A stretch of 64,000 bases of DNA from Polyporus tsugae (taxonomy: Eukaryota; Basidiomycota; Agaricomycetes; Polyporales; Polyporaceae), in NCBI GenBank assembly GCA_024305745.1, contig JAHRBS010000014.1, positions 1,929,501-1,993,500 of the forward strand. The letters are read 5' to 3'. The position numbers and the translations under genes were made by a program. Under the pieces are notes generated by a model. That model saw only the letters and a list, made by a program, of their open reading frames with translations. It had not been told where the DNA came from and searched no databases. This document shows positions 1 through 10,366 of this stretch, piece after piece. How positions within the stretch are numbered: the stretch's first letter is position 1; each line of letters begins with the position of its first letter.

Positions 1-1
1 T

Positions 2-967
2 GAGGAGATCGACACAGAAGGAGCTGCTGACAACTTCATCCGAGAACACTTTCGTCTTCATGGGCTGCCACGGAAGATCATCTCTGATCGTGGGCCCCAG
101 TTCTCAAGCAAGCTCTTCCGCGCCGTACTCAAGGGACTTGGCATAGAAAGTGCAACATCCACAGCCTATCACCTGCAGACAGATGGGCAATTGGAACGAT
201 GGAACCAGGAGATAGAGGCGTACCTTTGTATGTTCTGCTTGCAGCACCGCGATGACTGGGTCAAGTGGCTGCCGATTGCAGAGTTCCCCTTTAACTCGCA
301 CCAGCACTTGTCAATGGATTATTCCCCGTTCTACCTCATGTACGGCTATGAACCCCAGTTTCACATTCCGATGTTGCCTACAGCGGTGCCTGCAGCTGAT
401 GAATGCCGGGAGGAGTTGCGACAGGCACGAGAGGATGAAACTGCGGCCTTGACTCTAGCAGCTGAGCGGATGAAGGAGTACTATGATTGGTATGTCCGTG
501 ACGCTCCAGATTTCAAGGAAGGCCAGAAGGTGTGGCTCGACACAAGGAACTTCTGCGTTCCTGGAGTCTCTCAGAAACTGGTGGATCGGTACACTGGCCC
601 GTATCCAGTTGTATGCAAGGTGGGCAATCTGGCTTATGAGCTCAGACTCCCCAAGGACCTTGTAATCCACCCAGTATTCCACGTTTCTCTCTTGCTTCCG
701 CACAAGGAGAGTCGACTCCCCGGTCATCACCCGGCAGAGCCAGTGGCAATTGAGGTGGAGGGGGAGGAAGAGTATGAAGTGGAGGAAGTGTTGGAGTTGC
801 AGCAGTATGGGCGTTGGAAGAAACTGCAGTACCTCGTACACTGGAAGGGTTGGGGCCCTGAACACGACAGCTGGGAGGATGCAGTGGACCTTACAAACGC
901 GCCGCAACTTGTGCAGAAATTCCATTCAACGCATGCAGAGGCGCCTGGTCCTCTCAAGAGGACTTAG
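2..967 (+). mobile_element. Ty3/gypsy chromovirus pol, 3' part (integrase and chromodomain), 5' end outside window
   Basis: The reading frame is open from base 2 to the stop at 967 and continues off the left edge. It encodes the second half of a retroviral-type integrase core: ISDRGPQF carries the second catalytic Asp, and QTDGQLERWNQEIEAYL carries the catalytic Glu of the DD(35)E triad. The usual gypsy GPY/F region follows (GQKVWLDTRN, LVDRYTGPYPV, VIHPVFHVSLL). The C-terminus is a chromodomain (YEVEEVLELQQYG, then YLVHWKGWGPEHDSWE), which in chromoviruses steers integration to marked chromatin. A purine-rich tract and an LTR follow directly, so this is the true 3' end of an element. The visible part has no stop or frameshift, so it may be a young copy. 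Confidence 0.93.
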
Positions 968-982
968 TCGTGAAGGCACGAC

Positions 983-998
983 CCTTAGGAGGGGGGTA
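983..998 (+). other. Polypurine tract of the gypsy element
   Basis: A purine-rich run (AGGAGGGGGG) lies directly before the start of the LTR and 16 bases after the pol stop codon. That is the position of the plus-strand primer in LTR retrotransposons. Confidence 0.7.
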
Positions 999-999
999 T

Positions 1000-1550
1000 T
1001 GTCATGAACGTTCCATTCGGCGCCTGCTACCAGCACCTTAGTTTCCTTTTTCGGATGATCTACTTCTCACATTGTACTTATTGTTCTCCATTGCATTGTA
1101 TCTTGTCCTTTGTTCCTCAGCACAATAGCTCCTTATTGTCTGTCGTCGCTATTGTTCCATTCCCATTGTTCACCCATGTCCATAGTTACCTATTGTCCCC
1201 GGGTTCTCATTGTCCTCTATATGTATATAAGGACCTGTACTTTGCTGCCTGGAGACCTCAGTTTCAACCTCTTGTCTCCAGGTAAGCCTTGCTGTATTTT
1301 GCTTGTAGACATCTACTTACTCAATACATCTTGTCTCCAGCCCTGACCGTTGAGCCTTGCTCCGCTCTTGCTGCACAAGTGCTCGTCGATGCCCTTGCTC
1401 GTCTCGTAAGTCTCCCTGGTCCATACTCGACAGCCAGTCATAACATGAGACATCCTCAAGTTCCCTCGGTTGCGGGATCCAAGGCACATGCCATATGTTG
1501 CATGTGGCAGGGGCTTGTTCAACCATCTTCCAGACTAAAACATATCATCA
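1000..1550 (+). repeat. 3' LTR of the gypsy element (right border approximate)
   Basis: The repeat starts with TGTCATGA immediately after the polypurine tract. A TATA box (TATATAAGG, about 1224-1232) lies in the middle, as expected for the LTR promoter. The motif CTTGTCTCCAG occurs twice downstream (about 1271 and 1329). I place the right border at ATCATCA near 1550 because it gives a TG...CA repeat. The 5' LTR is not in the window, so neither the border nor a target-site duplication can be confirmed. Confidence 0.6.
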
Positions 1551-2394
1551 GGTAAGATGCCGTGACGAGGCCTGCCCGAATTGTCTTCATTTTGCTTACC
1601 GTTTTGTTACCAGCCATGAGTATCTCCCCAAGCGATCCACGACGTCGACTCAGTACACGACACTCGTTGCAACGGACTTCACGTCCGACGAGAACCCTCG
1701 AGCCCCTTGCTCCATGGCTCATGCGCCCGGCGAACATGGAAGGGGTGGCGTCCGCGTGCGACGGTAACTTGGCTCCTGTTGATCATGAGCGTAGACTCGT
1801 AAACAGCGTGAACCCCTCGCATGGCACCGGCAGCGAATGCGGCAGCGACATACCGGTCGCAGAGACAGGTCCAGCCAGGTTCAGTCCATATGAAAACAAT
1901 AGTAAATATGGATAGCGGCTCGTATACGAGGTAGAGCGTGAAGGTGAACACAAAACAAACAACTATACGCAACAGGCCCGCGACATACATATGCCGCAGT
2001 ATAGAAGGAGCGGTACTATGTAGTACAGGAGTCGTGCGCGCAAGCACCCACGCATCGCGAAACAGAGCAACACATTACCCAGGACGTACTAGATAAGAGC
2101 AGAGGAAACCCATAAACCAGCTAAAGCGGGACGGATAGCGGATAAGGATCGTGAGGGGGATCATCATCATCACCTGTCCTGCCCGGGTGTCCAGACTGGG
2201 GCCAACTGAGGCTCGCTCGGCCGCTCTAGGGACTTGTATCGAATCGGGGGAGACATCTACAGTATACGTATCGCATCGCAGCCCGACGGGTGGAGCGCAA
2301 AGTGCGGCTGGCGAGAGGAAGGCAGGAGACGGAGGCGGGGGCGGAAACGGAATCGTAACTAGAAATAACTCCAGGGGGTCACCAGTGGAAGGCT
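1551..2394. other. Intergenic, no gene recognised
   Basis: Several open frames occur on both strands, but none has recognisable domains or a convincing exon pattern. It separates the LTR from the next gene. Confidence 0.5.
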
Positions 2395-3025
2395 TCACAC
2401 CCAGGAGCCGTGTATGAGCGCATCCCACGACTTGCTTTTCGACTGGAGCGTCTCAACGAAACGTGTGCGCGCCCCGGGTGTCATGTTCCCCGGCATGGGA
2501 ACGGCCACGCCTATCGGGCCGGCGCCCTCATGCGTGGCCGGCGCGACCACGTCGGGGATGTGCGGGTGGGGGTCGTCGGTGTGGAGCGGCGCGCCCTCCG
2601 CCGCGCCGGGCATCGCGGGCTGGTGGTGCTCAGGGCGCAGCGGGTGGTGGTGGGAGTGAGGGTGGTGATGGTGAGGGTGGTGGTGGTGGTGGTGCGCGCG
2701 CTGCGGGTGTACGACGGCCAAGTTCGGCGTGGGCGCGGAGTGGGAGCTCGAGTTGGAGTGGGTGGGCGTGAGTGGGATCGCCGAGTGCGGACAGTTCACG
2801 GCGGGGCTCGCGGTGCCGGACGTCGAGGACGAGGCCGTGGTTTGGGGGCGTTTCTGGGCACATGGGTCAAGGGCGTTCTCTCTCCCCGTGTGTAGGCAGA
2901 TGCGCGGAGACGGACGGGGGGAAGGAGACGGGGTAAGGAGAACTTACGGGAGACAGGATGGTGCCTAACGCGAGGCGGAGGCTCAGGAGGTGAGCATCGT
3001 CGCTGCGTCGATGGTCATCGTGCAT
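2395..3025 (-). CDS. His/Pro/Ser-rich hypothetical protein
   Basis: I do not recognise a family. The best model has two exons. The first starts at ATG 3025 (MHDDHRRSDDAHLLSL) and ends at about 2957 before a GTAAGT donor. The second starts after a CCCAG acceptor at about 2855 (KRPQTTASSSTSG) and runs to the stop at 2395. The protein would be about 180 residues: a Ser/Thr/Pro-rich stretch, a run of about 15 His with a few Pro, a Pro/Ala-rich part, then a compact charged C-terminus (RTRFVETLQSKSKSWDAL). That last part looks like the only folded or conserved segment. The poly-His tract comes from a GTG/GGT-type microsatellite at about 2640-2700. A CTACAG acceptor just upstream of the start leaves room for a further 5' exon. 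Confidence 0.5.
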
Positions 3026-3916
3026 AGGCTGTAGGCCAGAACGTCTCCTGTCAGCATCTGTGACGAACATGGAGGGCCAAGGAAAGCGAATACAGACCAT
3101 GATGGGGCGATGAAAATTGCGGGTCTAGGTCAAAAGATAAACGATGCCCGAGGCTGGGGGCAAGTTATGGTCTCTGATGGCGGTAGAGTGTGAGGGGTTA
3201 GATACCACGATGACCGCGACGCCGAGACTGGACGGGGGGAGGTATGGAAGGGGTAGCTGCAGCTGCGTGGGTGCAGATGAGAAGGGACCGGCTGCGATAT
3301 TTAGGGCGTTGGTCGACAGCCACGCTGGTTATCTCAGCTGGCCCCACGGACCCGTGCTGGATGTAACCCAAACTTTCAGTAGGATACTTAGGGGAGAGCC
3401 GGGTCGAACCCTGTCCACGCGGCGGCGCATCTTCGGCCAGCTGCTCCCCCACAGCCAGGGGGCGGCTGTGGGCGGCTGTGGGGAAATGCGGGGTATCACT
3501 TGGGTAATATACTCACGATTCCTGTTCCCCGCAGGGTCGACTGATTTTCCGGATGCACCCGCCCAGGACATGAGACCGTTTATTGACTGATATCGAGTGT
3601 CGGCGGCCACAGCGACGACGATCAGCCGACCCTCTCCATCCGCCAAGATACGCTGCCGATGGTAAGCGATATACATCGGCGCGCCCAAGGATCGTCGAGA
3701 TTGACTGAAAGGGTTATTCAAGGCCTGCGCATGCGCACAACACGATGATCTCCACTTTGATCACCCCTGTCTTCAAACTTTGGATTTCTTCTGACTCAAC
3801 CCCGCGTACCTCCCGTTGCGTAGAGATTTCAAGTCTGCATAACCTCGTACGAGATACGCGATTCTAGAGTTACACCGGCCCCGTCCTTTTTCTTCGAATT
3901 CCGAGTCCTAGTCCCC
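3026..3916. other. Intergenic, no gene recognised
   Basis: An open frame at 3144-3590 on the plus strand has no recognisable domain and lies in GC-rich sequence. A short direct repeat (GGCGGCTGTGG, twice) occurs near 3462-3482. Confidence 0.45.
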
Positions 3917-6005
3917 CTAGACGTTCAACTCCGCCTTACCCGCCTTCCCCAGCGCCGTCTGTAGCTCCTCATCTGCAAGCGCCGGACGAACCCATTCCAC
4001 AAGGAACTTGTCGACCTGCTCCGGCGCGCGCCCAATGAACGTCTTCGGGTCGAGCAGCGCATCGAGCTTGTCCTTGATCGGGTCGAAATAGGTGTCCTTC
4101 CGCACACGTTCGATCAGGTCATTGTCCAGGCCGAGCTGCTTCACCTGGTGCGCGGCCTCGTGCGAGAGCACCTGTTCGTGCATGGTTAGCCGTTTACTCC
4201 ACAAAACCCCTCGGAAACAAACAGGAACAGAACACGGATGCCTTCCACAGATACCCTGTGCGCATGTGGAAGTTCATAACTAATTCTTTGGAGAATCCGC
4301 AATGCGGACCGCGATAACAAGGCCCATGCTTCCAGACATCGAACAAGCAAGAGCGCAAGCACTCACCCGAATCTTCTCGTGCGCCTCCTGGCGGTCCCCG
4401 CCCGCCTTCACGATCGCCATGATGATGTTCTCCGTCGCCATGAACGGCAGCTCCTGCGCGATCCGCCGCGCGATCACCCGCGGGTACACCACCAGGCCCT
4501 CCGACACGTTCTGCAGCGTCGTCAGCACGATGTCCGCCGTCAGGAACGCCTCGGGCAGCGTGATCCGCCGGTTCGCGCTGTCGTCCAGCGTCCGCTCGAA
4601 CCACTGCACGCTCGCCGTCTGCAGCGCGTTCTGCTGCAGCACCATCAGGTGCCGCGCCAGCGAGCAGATCCGCTCCGAGCGCATGGGGTTCCGCTTGTAC
4701 GCCATCGCGGACGACCCGATCTGCGTCGACTCGAACGGCTCCTCGACCTCCTTCAGGTTCGCGAGCAGTCGCAGGTCCGTCGCGAGCTTGTGCGCGGTGG
4801 CGCCGAAGGAGGCCAGTGGGGCGAGGACGTCGACGTCGATCTTGCGGGAGTACGTCTGGGAGGTGACAGGGTAGGCATAGGTGAAGCCTGAGAGCGTAGT
4901 CACTCTGCGGTCGAGCTCCTCGACCTTTGCATGGCAGGTCAATCAATGGTGCTGTTGTAATACGGACACTGTAGGCGTACCTTGTCGTGGTCACCATCGA
5001 ATAGCGCGAGGAAGCTCGCCTGGGTACCAGTGGTGCCCTTCACGCCACGGAATCCAAGGTCATCTCTTGCGCGCTTGATGTTGCGCAGATCCCACAATAG
5101 TTCCTACGCATAAGTCATGCCCCGTCAGAAACCACATATCCCGCCGCATATGCCTAGCTATACGTACCTGGAGCCACAGCGTGGCCCGCTTGCCAACCGT
5201 CGTCAGCTGCGCGGGCTGGAAGTGGGTGAAGCCGAGCGTGGGCAGGTCGCGGTACTGGTTCGCGAAGTTCGCGAAGCGGTCGACGACGACCGCGAGCTTT
5301 TCGAGGAGAAGCGTGAGGGCTTCGCGGATGAAGATCAGGTCCGCGTTGCTAGAGTCAGGATGTTACGGCTCGCTCTCTCCCTTGGGATCGTGGGGATACA
5401 GGCGTACTCGGTCACGTAGCATGACGTTGCTCCAAGGCTGCAGCAACAGAGAACAGGTGTGAGGGGCGCCAGAGAAATCGGGAGGAAGAAGAAGGACTGA
5501 CTGGATGATGCCGGCTGCGGCGGGCGCGACCTGGCCAAAGGTATGGACGTGGGCCATGACATCGTGACGTCTCTTCTTTTCCTCTGCCGCAGCGATCTCG
5601 AACTGCTCTGCATCGAGGTGCTGCAGCCACGAACGCATGCTCGATGGCTTAACATATGCGGATAGAAAGGAAATACAGAACGCACAAGGTTGGCCTTCAT
5701 CTGCTCGATGGCCTCGTCCGAGATCGGCAACCCCAACTCCTTCTCCGCGATGGCCAGGTTCAGCCACAGCTTCCGCCATGTGTGGAAGCGGTTCTGTGGT
5801 GCATCGCCGTCCGTCAGGTCCGACACTGCAAACGAGAAACGAGACGATGGGCGAATACTCACCGCCGCAGAGAAGAGATGGGCCATCTCCTTGCTCGCAT
5901 ATCGGCTGGGTTGATTCAGATGCCCCCATGAATGTCGTGCAAGCGAAGAAAAACAGCATATAAGAACCTTGAGAGGGGCGTCTGGTAGGTGTCGAAGCCT
6001 TCCAT
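3917..6005 (-). CDS. ADE13: Adenylosuccinate lyase
   Basis: The enzyme makes AMP from adenylosuccinate, and AICAR from SAICAR, in cytosolic purine synthesis. Nine exons can be joined in frame with GT-AG introns: 6005-5968, 5905-5863, 5793-5686, 5620-5502, 5437-5408, 5348-5168, 5103-4981, 4924-4367 and 4171-3917. They total 1455 bases, or 484 residues, the usual length of the eukaryotic enzyme. Visible landmarks are the start [12 protein letters not shown], the region [16 protein letters not shown], the family sequence [17 protein letters not shown] with the active-site His, [10 protein letters not shown], and the fumarase/lyase signature [11 protein letters not shown]. The gene is divergent from the UBE2S-like gene across about 420 bp. 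It looks intact. Confidence 0.96.
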
Positions 6006-6425
6006 GGTTGTGGATGAAAAACAAGTCAGTAAGGCTGCGCGAAGACGGAACAGTCGGGATCGACAACTAGTGATCTAGCCGATCTCATCGTCACGCTCCG
6101 AGTCGGGCTCGAGCCTCGCAGGTCGGATTCGTCGAAAGTACCATCACGTCGAGTCGCTGGTGGTGGTAGCCCTCGGTGGTAAGGTCATGGCGCGAAGCAG
6201 GTAACATATAATAAAGCTATCTAGCTCAAGGATAAGGCGGGTTGGCCGAGCAAACCAGCAGAGGCAGTCTTGGTCCTGCGTCACGCCGTAACAATTATGT
6301 GACGGTACGTATCACATCGTGACCCGGAAGCGGAGACACGGGCGTGTCGGAGATGGATCGGGCGCCACCCTGGTTGACTTCTGACCAACAACTTCAACAC
6401 CCTGCCCCTGCAGCCTCTCGCACCA
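6006..6425. promoter_or_regulatory. Shared upstream region of ADE13 and the UBE2S-like gene
   Basis: About 420 bp separate the two divergent start codons, so both promoters must lie here. I see no clear TATA box. Confidence 0.5.
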
Positions 6426-7584
6426 ATGGTACGTCTTCAGACCCGTCGTAAGCTCTCTCAGCACACCCAGGATGCTATTTCTCTAGTCTGTTCCCCCCGC
6501 CGTCCTTCGCCGCCTCATGCGCGAGCTCAATGAGCTCCGAACCAACCCCCCTGACGGTATACGCGTCGTCGTCAACGAAGACAACATGCTAGACGTGACG
6601 GGCATCGTCGAGGGCCCAGGTGCGCCCCCTCCTCGCATTTTCCTCCCGTTTGACACGCTGCTGACGCGTCGCAGAGGGCACGCCGTATGCGGGTGGCTAC
6701 TTTAGGGTTAGGTTCAACTTCACGGAAGAGTTCCCCGCTGCACCGCCGAAGTGTACGTCTGCGCCGCGTTCTCGGGATTCCTGGTATGCTTCGTCGCGCA
6801 GAGTTTTGTGCTGACCACGTGTGTTCGGGGATTTAGGCTGGTTCGCAACCAAGATCTTCCATCCGAATGTCTCGACCGCTGGCGAGATATGTGTGAACAC
6901 GCTCAAGAAGGACTGGAAGTCGAGCTATGGGATCGGCCACATCCTTGTGACGGTGAAGTGTCTCCTCATTTACCCCAACCCTGAGTCTGCGTTGGATGAG
7001 GAGGCGGGCAAGCTGTTGTTGGAGGACTACAATAGCTATTGCGAGCGCGCAAGGCTCATCACGAGCGTGCATGCGACACCGAAGGTGCGTCATCCTGGCG
7101 GTTAGGACGTGTTTCATGGCGAGCTTAAGATGGCTCCCAGGTACGACCAGCGGAATTCAACACGCCGTCAAGCTCTGAAGCACCCTCCAAATCTCCATCC
7201 CCATCCACATCAGCGACCTCCACGTCTACATCCGCGTCGACTTCCTCAGCACCTGCACCGAAACTCGCAGCCCCGGTAGCAGCAGTGCCACCACCATCGT
7301 CCCATTCAAAGTCTTCTTCTCCCATCCCGCCGCTTCCCTCCCATCCGCTCCATCCATCGACGCCTAACACGTACCCGACGTCGCCCTCCACCACCTCGCT
7401 GTCCTCCGAGAAGAGCAGCAACTCCGCGAAAGGACGCCACGTATCGCCGTCGCCCCTGGGCACGGCGGACTCGAACGTCGCCGTTGGCGTGCAGGCGAAT
7501 CCGGGCACGAAGGCCGTCAAGCGTGCGGCAGTCCAGAACGGCGCCGGAGGCGAGAAGCGCAAGAAGGCGCTCAAAAGGCTGTGA
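6426..7584 (+). CDS. UBE2S: Ubiquitin-conjugating enzyme E2, UBE2S type
   Basis: Exons 6426-6428, 6487-6619, 6675-6752, 6837-7084 and 7141-7584 join to 301 residues. The first exon is only the ATG. The UBC fold occupies about residues 1-155: [26 protein letters not shown], the conserved TKIFHPNV, and the active-site Cys in [12 protein letters not shown], then [17 protein letters not shown]. This order and spelling match human UBE2S (E2-EPF) better than other E2s. A Ser/Pro-rich linker follows. The last residues are [10 protein letters not shown], resembling the Lys/Arg-rich tail with terminal Leu by which UBE2S docks on the APC/C. In animals the enzyme extends K11-linked chains on APC/C substrates in mitosis. 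The same role here is inferred. Confidence 0.9.
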
Positions 7585-8201
7585 CGCGCACGCATCTTTC
7601 TCGGCCTTGCATCATGGTGGTGTGCTGGGTGCGGAAAGATGGACACTTTTGACTGTCTCTCTATGTCGGGAGGCTGGATCTGTGCTATGTATCCGCGCTG
7701 TTGTTATGATTACATGCTGTCGATTTCAGTTCTGTGTTGGCTGTCGCCTTCATCGAGATTTGTGCCCCGCGCTCCGAGACCCGACTCCGGCAGGACCCAC
7801 AGATGTGGTGCGCGCAAATTAATATCTGCTTGAAGGCGGTGCAGCGGCATCCCCATCCGCATGATCGGGCGGAACTGGCAAATGTTTTTCAAAGTTCTGC
7901 AGATCTGTCATAATTGCTGCTGTGGCCTCGCGGCTGTGTCCAGACATGCGCAGATGTCCTTCCTACCAAGACAGCTCGCCGCTACTGTGTTGGGAGCACG
8001 TTTGAGCGATACAATCCGGGATGGGATAGGCATATATGTGAGTATGGCCCGAGTGGCATTTATTGTACAACAAACAACTAGCGAGCGAGGGGGCGAGCTA
8101 TACATTACAATCCTCAGTTCTGGGATAACAACCGTCGACACAAGAATACACGCTGGTCCGGTGCAAAACACAGTTCCAAAAGCCATCGCAGGCGCGATCG
8201 A
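7585..8201. other. Convergent intergenic region
   Basis: This is the 3' space between the UBE2S-like gene and the minus-strand gene that follows. No ORF with recognisable domains is seen. Confidence 0.5.
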
Positions 8202-9469
8202 CTAGCGTACGCCGTGATTGGGATTCGACGCCAGCCAGCCCTTCAGCTCCCTCACGAGCTTCTTCGCGGACACTTCGAGGGTCTCGTCCCTCGTGCGCGG
8301 GACCTCGACGATCTTGCGCTTGCGCTCCCGCGTCGTGAGCACGAGCCCGACCGCCCGCGGGGAGAATGACCCCGCGAGCGCGGAGAACGGCAGCGGCGCG
8401 ACGCTGCTCCTGCCCCCCGACCTGCTGGAGCCCGCGCCATAGCCATAGCCATAGCTATCCTTGGCACCAGATCCCTTCTTCGAGGTTGAGCCGAACGACG
8501 AGGAGACGGGGGTGGTAGCGACGGGGGTGAGCCCGGACGAGAGCGGGACGGCGATGGCGCTGTCGCGGGTGCCGTAGAGGTGGACGAGGTCCTCGAGGCG
8601 CGCGCGGGGCTGGAGGAGGTCGAACAGGTCCTTGAAGCTCTCCTCGCGCTCGAGGTGCAGCTCCGAGTCGTCTGTCCAGACGTCCTCGCGGACCTTGAGC
8701 ACGATGAAGAGGTCGAGTACGCGCATCTCGCGCTGGGCGTCCCCTGGGGGCGAGGAAGAGGAGGAATGGGAATAGGAGGAGGAGGAGGCGGCGTGCGGGA
8801 AGGGGTCGGAGGTGTACGGGGAGCGGATGAGGGAGGAGAAGAGGGGGAGGTAGGTCGAGCGGAGGATGTGCATGCATGCTGTGGGGGGCAGGCGTTAGTA
8901 GGGGAAGAAGGCTAGGAGGACGAGGACGATTGGGACGACGAGACGACACCTCCTCTATCTTCTAGGCAGGATCGCGTACGCATATAGACCGTGGATGTGA
9001 ATGCAATTGCGGCTTGCATGGTGACTTACCCGATTGTCCACGGAATCCGGATCCAAAACTACACTTCTCTTTGAGCCCCATTCCTCATTACTTCCATAAG
9101 AAGGGCGAGGTAGGCCCAAAGTGTTCAATCACACATGACAGCTTCGACTGCCAATTTGTCTCTCGATCCCGTATACCGTCCCTTCGACTTGCCCATCACC
9201 GAAGAACGAGACTCACCCATATAAAGCGCATGATTGACGAGCCGAAGGCTCATTGTCAACCAGTACAACACCTTTCTCTGCTTCTCCACCTGCCCTTGGG
9301 CGAATGTCTCGTATACGACCCGCAGCAGGATGTGCGGCGGCAAAGTAACCAGGGTAAGTGCAGGCCGGTGTTGTGTAGGAAATGGAGGCGGGCTAACAGG
9401 ACCGGCTTCAAGATAGGGAGGGGGTGGGGGCAACATCAGTGTCTGCGTCTTCTCGTCGAGGATGACCAT
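8202..9469 (-). CDS. Conserved-looking protein of unknown function
   Basis: No known domain was recognised. Exon 1 begins at ATG 9469 (MVILDEKTQTLML) and ends near 9210 before a GTGAGT donor. The second clear exon starts at about 8882 after a CCCACAG acceptor (CMHILRSTYLPLF) and runs to 8202, giving about 315 residues. The N-terminal part is helical and hydrophobic in patches (LVTLPPHILLRVVYETFAQ, VLYWLTMSLRLVNHALY). The middle has a Ser-rich loop, then acidic helices (RVLDLFIVLKVREDVW, FKDLFDLLQPRARLEDLV), a Gly/Tyr repeat made by three CCATAG units, and a basic C-terminus. The intron is long (about 330 bp) and holds a second good GTAAGT donor near 9027, so a short middle exon is possible. 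Confidence 0.7.
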
Positions 9470-10366
9470 GATGTCGCAGGAGCGAACGAGGAGTTTATAC
9501 TATATAGGTCGGCGGACTTGGGTCGGACGCGGGGAATTCTGCGGGTGGGAGTGCCTGGACAGATATCGGCTTCTGGCGCTGCGCAGTGAGCCAGTGTTCC
9601 GAGACGCACCAAAGTTTGTTTCGACGGGGAAGAGAGGTGAGTGGCTGCGGTGCAAGGGGGGTTCGAGACAGATGGACGTCCGTCAAGTTTCAACGTCTAC
9701 GTCGAGGCAAGGAACAAGGTGGGGCCATGGGATCGTTGGGTCTCGGGAGGCGGTACCACCAGCATCCGACCACCGAAAATGACGCCTAGAAGCTCCGAAT
9801 GAATGCGAGAGCGAAACGTCACTGCTGGCATATGCATAGTATGTCTGGCTGGCTCTCGGCGTGGGCGAGGAGACACAAGTCGTGTGCGCCGCGGTGGACA
9901 ACGACGTCGAGATTGCCGAGCGTGTACTATGCCTCGGGAGAACACGGCCCGACGAAACACGCCCAGTGTGGCCGAGGCGGCGACCGAAAAATTGCCCCAT
10001 CTTCTACCTATCATCTTCGGGCGGAGTTTAAGAGAGAAAGCTTCTCCAAGCGCCGAGGCCCCCAACTCTGGCAGATCAGTGATTCTGCACACCTTCGAGC
10101 TCCCCCTTCGTACAGCTTTCTCCAGCTTTTCTCCTCTCTACAAAGTCGACAGACACCCTCGTCATCCACTCATATATCTCAGCCATATTTTCGTGCAAGT
10201 TGAGCGTTCAAACGGCTCAGAACACGCCCAGGAAACGCGTTGCCCACATTCCCGTCCAAATCGGTGTCCGAAGTCCGCCGGACCAGAGACCCCGGAACAC
10301 CCCTGCAGCGGTTGGTTCTCAACCACCACTGACGACGACAACGCCCATCTCATTTCTCCCTACTAG
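9470..10366. other. Divergent intergenic region
   Basis: About 900 bp between two divergent genes. It has long overlapping frames on both strands but no recognisable coding sequence. The last 200 bp before 10367 are rich in pyrimidines (TTTCTCCAGCTTTTCTCC), typical of a fungal core promoter. Confidence 0.5.

Noticed and set aside
1562..1915. Open frame just after the LTR
   Set aside because: Starts beside the element, has no domain and no exon partners; treated as non-coding.
4379..4891. Plus-strand open frame of 170 codons
   Set aside because: Antisense shadow of the large ADE13 exon; Arg/His-rich nonsense translation.
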